NCBI GenBank assembly: GCA_947628695.1
Contig: CANRAV010000003.1
Span: 1-64,000, forward strand
DNA length: 64,000 bases
Reading direction: 5' to 3'
From: an uncultured Clostridia bacterium
GTDB taxonomy: Bacteria > Bacillota > Clostridia > Oscillospirales > CAG-382
Shown: one piece after another, positions 60,595-64,000 of the stretch
Numbering within the stretch: the stretch's first letter is position 1
Layout: each line of letters begins with the position of its first letter
Program-made: the position numbers and the translations under genes
The notes under the pieces: model-generated
The model's database searches: none
What the model saw: the letters and a program-made list of their open reading frames with translations, nothing else
Told to the model about the DNA's origin: nothing

Positions 60595-61593
60595 ATGATA
60601 AAGCTTGCAATGTTCGACACGAAGCCCTACGACAAAGAGGGCTTTTCCGCACACGCAGAGGAGTACGGGATTGAGATAAAATACTTGGAGCCGAGGCTTA
60701 CGGAGGACACCGCAGGCCTTGCGGAGGGCTTTGACGCGGTGTGCGTCTTTGTGAACGACACCGTCTCCGCACCCGTGGTGGAAAGGCTTGCGGCCTTGGG
60801 CGTAAGGATGGTCGCGCTGCGCTGCTCGGGCTTTAACAACGTGGACTGCAAAGCCGCAAGGGGGAAGCTTTTTGTGTCCCGCGTGCCGGCCTACTCGCCC
60901 TACGCAGTGGCAGAGCATGCGGCGGCGCTTCTGCTTACCCTCGTCAGGCGCACGCACAAGGCGTATATCCGGACAAGGGACTTCAACTTCAGCCTTTCGG
61001 GGCTTACGGGCTTTGACCTGCACGGGAAGACTGTCGGCGTCGTCGGCACCGGGCGGATAGGCAGGGCGTTTATCGACATATGCCGGGGATTCGGCATGCG
61101 GGTTTTGGCGCATGACCTCTTCCCCTCGGACGGAATAGATTATGTAAACCTCGACAGGCTGCTTTCGGAAAGCGACGTCATATCGCTTCACTGCCCGCTT
61201 ACGAAGGAGACCTACCACATGATAGACTCTGCCGCCATCGGGCGGATGAAGCAGGGGGTATACATCGTAAACACCTCCCGCGGGGCGCTTATCGACGCCG
61301 AGGATCTGCTTGACGGCATAAAGAGCGGGCGCATAGGCGGCGCCTGCCTTGACGTTTATGAGGAGGAGGCGGAGTTCTTCTTTGAGGACAACTCCGACGC
61401 AATTATGCCCGACGACGTGCTTGCAAGGCTTTTGTCGATGCCGAATGTGCTTATAAGCTCTCACCAGGCGTTTTTGACGAGGGAGGCGCTTTCCAATATA
61501 GCGCAGACGACGCTTCAAAATGTTAATGAATTTTTCCGAAAAGGCGAAAGACCGAATGCCGTCTGCGACAGCTGCGGCAGGAACTGCGGCTGA
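60595..61593 (+). CDS. ldhA: D-2-hydroxyacid dehydrogenase, D-lactate dehydrogenase-like
   Basis: 332 residues. RCSGFNNVD in the substrate domain, active-site YSPYAVAEHAAALLL, NAD loop GVVGTGRIGRAF, catalytic Arg in NTSRGALIDAEDL, Glu in DVYEEEAEFF and the His in LISSHQAFLTREAL. The YEEE...FFFED loop and SHQAFLT are characteristic of fermentative D-lactate dehydrogenase. It reduces pyruvate to D-lactate with NADH; a branched 2-oxoacid substrate is possible given the ilv-leu neighbours. GAGGGGG precedes the ATG. It ends in a Cys-rich tail (CDSCGRNCG). Confidence 0.88.
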   Translation: MIKLAMFDTKPYDKEGFSAHAEEYGIEIKYLEPRLTEDTAGLAEGFDAVCVFVNDTVSAPVVERLAALGVRMVALRCSGFNNVDCKAARGKLFVSRVPAYSPYAVAEHAAALLLTLVRRTHKAYIRTRDFNFSLSGLTGFDLHGKTVGVVGTGRIGRAFIDICRGFGMRVLAHDLFPSDGIDYVNLDRLLSESDVISLHCPLTKETYHMIDSAAIGRMKQGVYIVNTSRGALIDAEDLLDGIKSGRIGGACLDVYEEEAEFFFEDNSDAIMPDDVLARLLSMPNVLISSHQAFLTREALSNIAQTTLQNVNEFFRKGERPNAVCDSCGRNCG

Positions 61594-61839
61594 TATACCC
61601 GAAATGAATAGCGGCGCGTCACACTTTTTTTCGACAAAAAAGCTTTTGCAAATAATAACTTAATATGAAAAATAGTTAATTTTTAAATAGTCTAAAAATA
61701 ATTACCGATAATTTGTTTTTAATGTAAAAAAATGGGTGTTTATTTCCCTTGCATTTCTGTGCTATATTTTATTTGGTGTATATGTGAACATTGTAGACTT
61801 GTTCGCATATTATTTCAAAGATAAAGGATCGGTGATTTA
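61594..61839 (+). other. AT-rich intergenic region with putative promoter
   Basis: No gene seen. TTGCAT near 61750 and an extended TGCTATATT box nearby are promoter-like. TGTGAAC and GTTCGCA form an imperfect inverted repeat near 61782-61807, a possible autoregulatory site for the following HTH protein. Confidence 0.4.
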
Positions 61840-62217
61840 ATGGACCTTTTGACAATGGCAATCAAGAACGAAATTAAGGCGCAGTACCGCAGCGTTCGCA
61901 GGTTTTCCATCGCTGTCGGTATACCTCAGTCTACAATCGTCAGCGCCTTACACAACGGCATCGGCGGCACGTCTTACGACACGGTGCTTAAAATTTGCCG
62001 CAAGCTGTGCATAAACCTGTACGAGTATTCCCCGCTTTACAACTCCAGCCAGAAGGGGATGAGCTTGATATCGGCTTACAGCCAGCTTGACGAAAAAGGT
62101 CGCTATGTCGTTGACGCCATTCTCAATGTAGAGCTGGAACGCTGCGGCGGGATAGACTACAACGAGTTTTTGAAGCAGTCCGACGTGATTAAGGAACCCG
62201 CCCCCGTAGAAGACTGA
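61840..62217 (+). CDS. small HTH (XRE-like) regulator
   Basis: 125 residues. The N-terminus is a helix-turn-helix of Cro/XRE type (SVRRFSIAVGIPQSTIVSALHNG, then TVLKICRKLCINLYEY). The C-terminal half is helical (LISAYSQLDEKGRYVVDAIL) and recalls the dimerising segment of LexA-less regulators. Preceding AAAGGATCGGTGATTTA gives a moderate ribosome site. Its target is unknown; the AT-rich region upstream may be its own operator. Confidence 0.75.
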   Translation: MDLLTMAIKNEIKAQYRSVRRFSIAVGIPQSTIVSALHNGIGGTSYDTVLKICRKLCINLYEYSPLYNSSQKGMSLISAYSQLDEKGRYVVDAILNVELERCGGIDYNEFLKQSDVIKEPAPVED

Positions 62218-62308
62218 AAGAAGCGCTGAACCGGCTCTGTAGGCGCAATACTTTGACCCTGCCCGCAGGGGAGTGCAGCCTTGCGGGTAGGGACGTTTGT
62301 GTGTTTTG

Positions 62309-62346
62309 ACTTCTCTTTTTGCTTTTGCAAAAAGAGAAGTTTTTTA
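62309..62346. terminator. strong terminator before rlmI
   Basis: ACTTCTCTTTTTGC (62309-62322) pairs perfectly with GCAAAAAGAGAAGT (62327-62340), followed by TTTTT. A second CCCGCAGG/CCTTGCGGG hairpin lies at about 62259-62288. Confidence 0.85.
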
Positions 62347-62347
62347 T

Positions 62348-62376
62348 TGCAAAACGGCTGCTGTTATGGTAAACTG
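62348..62376 (+). promoter_or_regulatory. rlmI promoter
   Basis: TTGCAA 62348-62353, 17-bp spacer, TAAACT 62371-62376. Confidence 0.6.
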
Positions 62377-62399
62377 TAAAAGTTAAGGACGGTGTTTTG

Positions 62400-63608
62400 A
62401 TGGAAAGGTCATATCCGAAGGTGTTTGTAAGCGAAAAGGCGGAGAAGACGGTGCGCGAAGGCCACCCCTGGGTCTACGCCGACGAGGTCGCGGAGATACG
62501 CGGGGACGTGGAAGACGGCTCTCTCGCAGATGTGGTAAACGCAAAGGGCAAATACCTTGGCACCGGTTTTTACAACAGCGCCTCCAAAATACGCGTGCGC
62601 GTGCTCTCTTCCAACGCAAACGACCGCTTTGACGAGGCCTTCTGGCGGCGCAGGATACGCTATGCGCTTGACTACCGCAAGACCGTCATGGGCGGCGACC
62701 TGCGCTGTTCACGCCTTATATTCGGTGAAGCGGACGGCATCCCCGGCATGACCTGCGACAGGTTTGAAAACGTCCTTTGCGTCGAAATCGCCTGTTTGGG
62801 GACGGAGCTTATAAAAGAAACGCTTTACACCGCCCTGCTTGAGGAGCTTGCCTTCAGGAGCGAGCGTGTCGACACCGTTTACGAGAGGAACGAGCTTCCG
62901 CTTCGCCTTAAAGAGGGGCTGGGGCAGGAAAAGGGCTTCTACACGGGCGGCGGCGACGGGCACGTGCTTATTACCGAAAACGGGATAAAATACGACGTTG
63001 ACTATATAAACGGGCAGAAGACGGGCTTCTTCCTCGACCAAAAATACAACCGCCTTGCCGCCGCAAGGATAGCGGACGGAAAGGCGGTGCTTGACTGCTT
63101 CACGCACACGGGCGCCTTTGCGCTTAACTGCGCGGCGGCGGGTGCGAAGAGCGTGACGGCCGTTGATGTATCGGCGGACGCGCTTGAATCTGCGAAGAGG
63201 AACGCAGCGCTGAACGGGCTTGAAGATAAGGTGTGCTTTGTAAAGCGCGACGTTTTCGAGCTGCTTACCGAAGCGGAGGAGAAGAAAGAGAGAAGCTGGG
63301 ACTATATCATCCTCGACCCGCCGGCGTTTACCAAAAGCAGCGCCACCGTCGGCAAGGCCATTGGCGGCTATCGGGAGATAAACAAAAAGGCGATGAAGCT
63401 GCTTCCACGCGGGGGATACCTTGCGACCTGCTCCTGCTCCCACTTCATGACGGACAAGCTGTTTCGGCAGATGCTGCAAGCTGCCGCTGCGGAGGCAGGG
63501 GTGACGCTTAAGCAGATAGAACGCCGAACGCAGTCCCCCGACCACCCGATAATGTGGAATGTGCCGGAGACTGACTACCTTAAATTTTACATCTTTCAGG
63601 TCATTTAG
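62400..63608 (+). CDS. rlmI: class I SAM-dependent rRNA (cytosine-C5) methyltransferase, RlmI family
   Basis: 402 residues. An N-terminal PUA domain ([24 protein letters not shown]) precedes the EEHEE-like linker and a Rossmann methyltransferase with [14 protein letters not shown], motif [31 protein letters not shown] and [11 protein letters not shown]. RlmI methylates 23S rRNA C1962 (E. coli numbering). The ATG at 62400 follows AAGGACGGTGTTTTG. Its stop overlaps the convergent ABC transporter gene by 4 bp. Confidence 0.88.
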   Translation: MERSYPKVFVSEKAEKTVREGHPWVYADEVAEIRGDVEDGSLADVVNAKGKYLGTGFYNSASKIRVRVLSSNANDRFDEAFWRRRIRYALDYRKTVMGGDLRCSRLIFGEADGIPGMTCDRFENVLCVEIACLGTELIKETLYTALLEELAFRSERVDTVYERNELPLRLKEGLGQEKGFYTGGGDGHVLITENGIKYDVDYINGQKTGFFLDQKYNRLAAARIADGKAVLDCFTHTGAFALNCAAAGAKSVTAVDVSADALESAKRNAALNGLEDKVCFVKRDVFELLTEAEEKKERSWDYIILDPPAFTKSSATVGKAIGGYREINKKAMKLLPRGGYLATCSCSHFMTDKLFRQMLQAAAAEAGVTLKQIERRTQSPDHPIMWNVPETDYLKFYIFQVI

Positions 63609-64000
63609 CTTTTATAGCCCTTCCAAAGCTCGGCGTAAATGCCGCCGCTTTCTATAAGGCTTTCGTGCGTGCCGCGCTCTTTTATGCCCTCGTCGGTTAT
63701 CACGAGGATCTCGTCGGCACCGCGCACGGTTGTAAGCCTGTGCGCAACTACTATGGTGGTGCGGTCGCGGCACAGCTCGTCAAGGCTTTGCTGTATCAGA
63801 TGCTCCGTGGCGTTGTCAAGGGCGCTTGTCGCCTCGTCAAGTATCATAACGGGCGGGTTCTTTAAGAAAGCTCTTGCTATGGCTATCCTTTGCTTCTGCC
63901 CGCCGGAAAGCTTCACTCCGCGTTCTCCCACGGTCGTTTCGTAGCCGTTTTCAAGGCTCATTATATAGTCGTGTATGTTGGCGCGCTTTGCTGCCTCCTC
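63605..64000 (-). CDS. ABC exporter ATP-binding domain, C-terminal part
   Basis: Open to the window edge on the minus strand; the start lies beyond base 64000. The visible 131 residues contain the Q-loop to signature region ([26 protein letters not shown]), Walker [13 protein letters not shown] and the switch His in VVAHRLTTV. The pattern is that of MsbA/LmrA-type fused exporters. Membrane domain and substrate are out of view. Confidence 0.9.
   Translation of the reverse strand, partial: EEAAKRANIHDYIMSLENGYETTVGERGVKLSGGQKQRIAIARAFLKNPPVMILDEATSALDNATEHLIQQSLDELCRDRTTIVVAHRLTTVRGADEILVITDEGIKERGTHESLIESGGIYAELWKGYKS

Noticed and set aside
1..64000. rRNA or tRNA genes
   Set aside because: No rRNA core sequences or tRNA T-loop/cloverleaf patterns were noticed on either strand; a dedicated covariance search was not possible.

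Overview
The window looks like a chromosomal segment of an anaerobic, spore-forming gut Clostridia (Eubacteriales/Oscillospirales-like). Supporting signs: a SCIFF peptide with its radical-SAM maturase, an ispH-rpsA fusion next to cmk and plsC, reverse rubrerythrin and a flavodiiron protein, ATP-type PEP carboxykinase, dockerin-bearing secreted proteins, a BclA-like collagen protein and spoVT. The backbone is GC-rich; the insertion described below is visibly lower in GC. I see no rRNA, tRNA or CRISPR.

Layout: 1-5.3 kb, secreted PepSY and CHAP/dockerin proteins around meso-diaminopimelate dehydrogenase. 5.5-14.3 kb, an Lgt-like enzyme, small membrane proteins, an XRE regulator, an oxidative-stress cluster (Rrf2, reverse rubrerythrin and rubredoxin, divergent from a flavodiiron protein), a MATE transporter, a lipoprotein and an unknown Cys-rich protein. 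14.4-23.2 kb, pckA, a LURP-like protein, an aquaporin, a DUF4203-like protein, comF, asd and a large LRR membrane protein. 23.3-29.8 kb, cmk-plsC-ispH/rpsA, a PLP decarboxylase and the SCIFF pair.

30.5-46.1 kb is the centrepiece: a roughly 15.0-kb element integrated by a large serine recombinase inside spoVT. The SpoVT N-terminal half (31 codons) lies at 46.1 kb. The C-terminal GAF half lies at 30.5 kb and is fused in frame to the recombinase. Matching end arms predict exact excision that would restore a 180-residue SpoVT and give the recombinase a different C-terminus. This has the architecture of a sporulation-gene intervening element (compare skin in sigK). Cargo: an AAA/PD-(D/E)XK protein, a type I restriction system (hsdM frameshifted), and a DUF4365-like/superfamily-1 helicase fusion, so it resembles a defence island.

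46.3-64 kb: the collagen-like protein, a potentially phase-variable BspA-type LRR/dockerin protein, a GT2 plus two half-EamA flippase-like proteins, an ATP-grasp enzyme, metF divergent from ilvB-ilvN-leuA and a D-lactate dehydrogenase-like gene, a small regulator, rlmI and the end of an ABC exporter.

A family of hairpin-rich intergenic repeats (12 copies of one module, 3 of another) sits downstream of plus-strand genes throughout. All copies have the same orientation, and stem changes between copies are compensatory. Three open reading frames (CHAP-dockerin, hsdM, LRR-dockerin) are broken at homopolymers. This could be phase variation, decay or sequence error.
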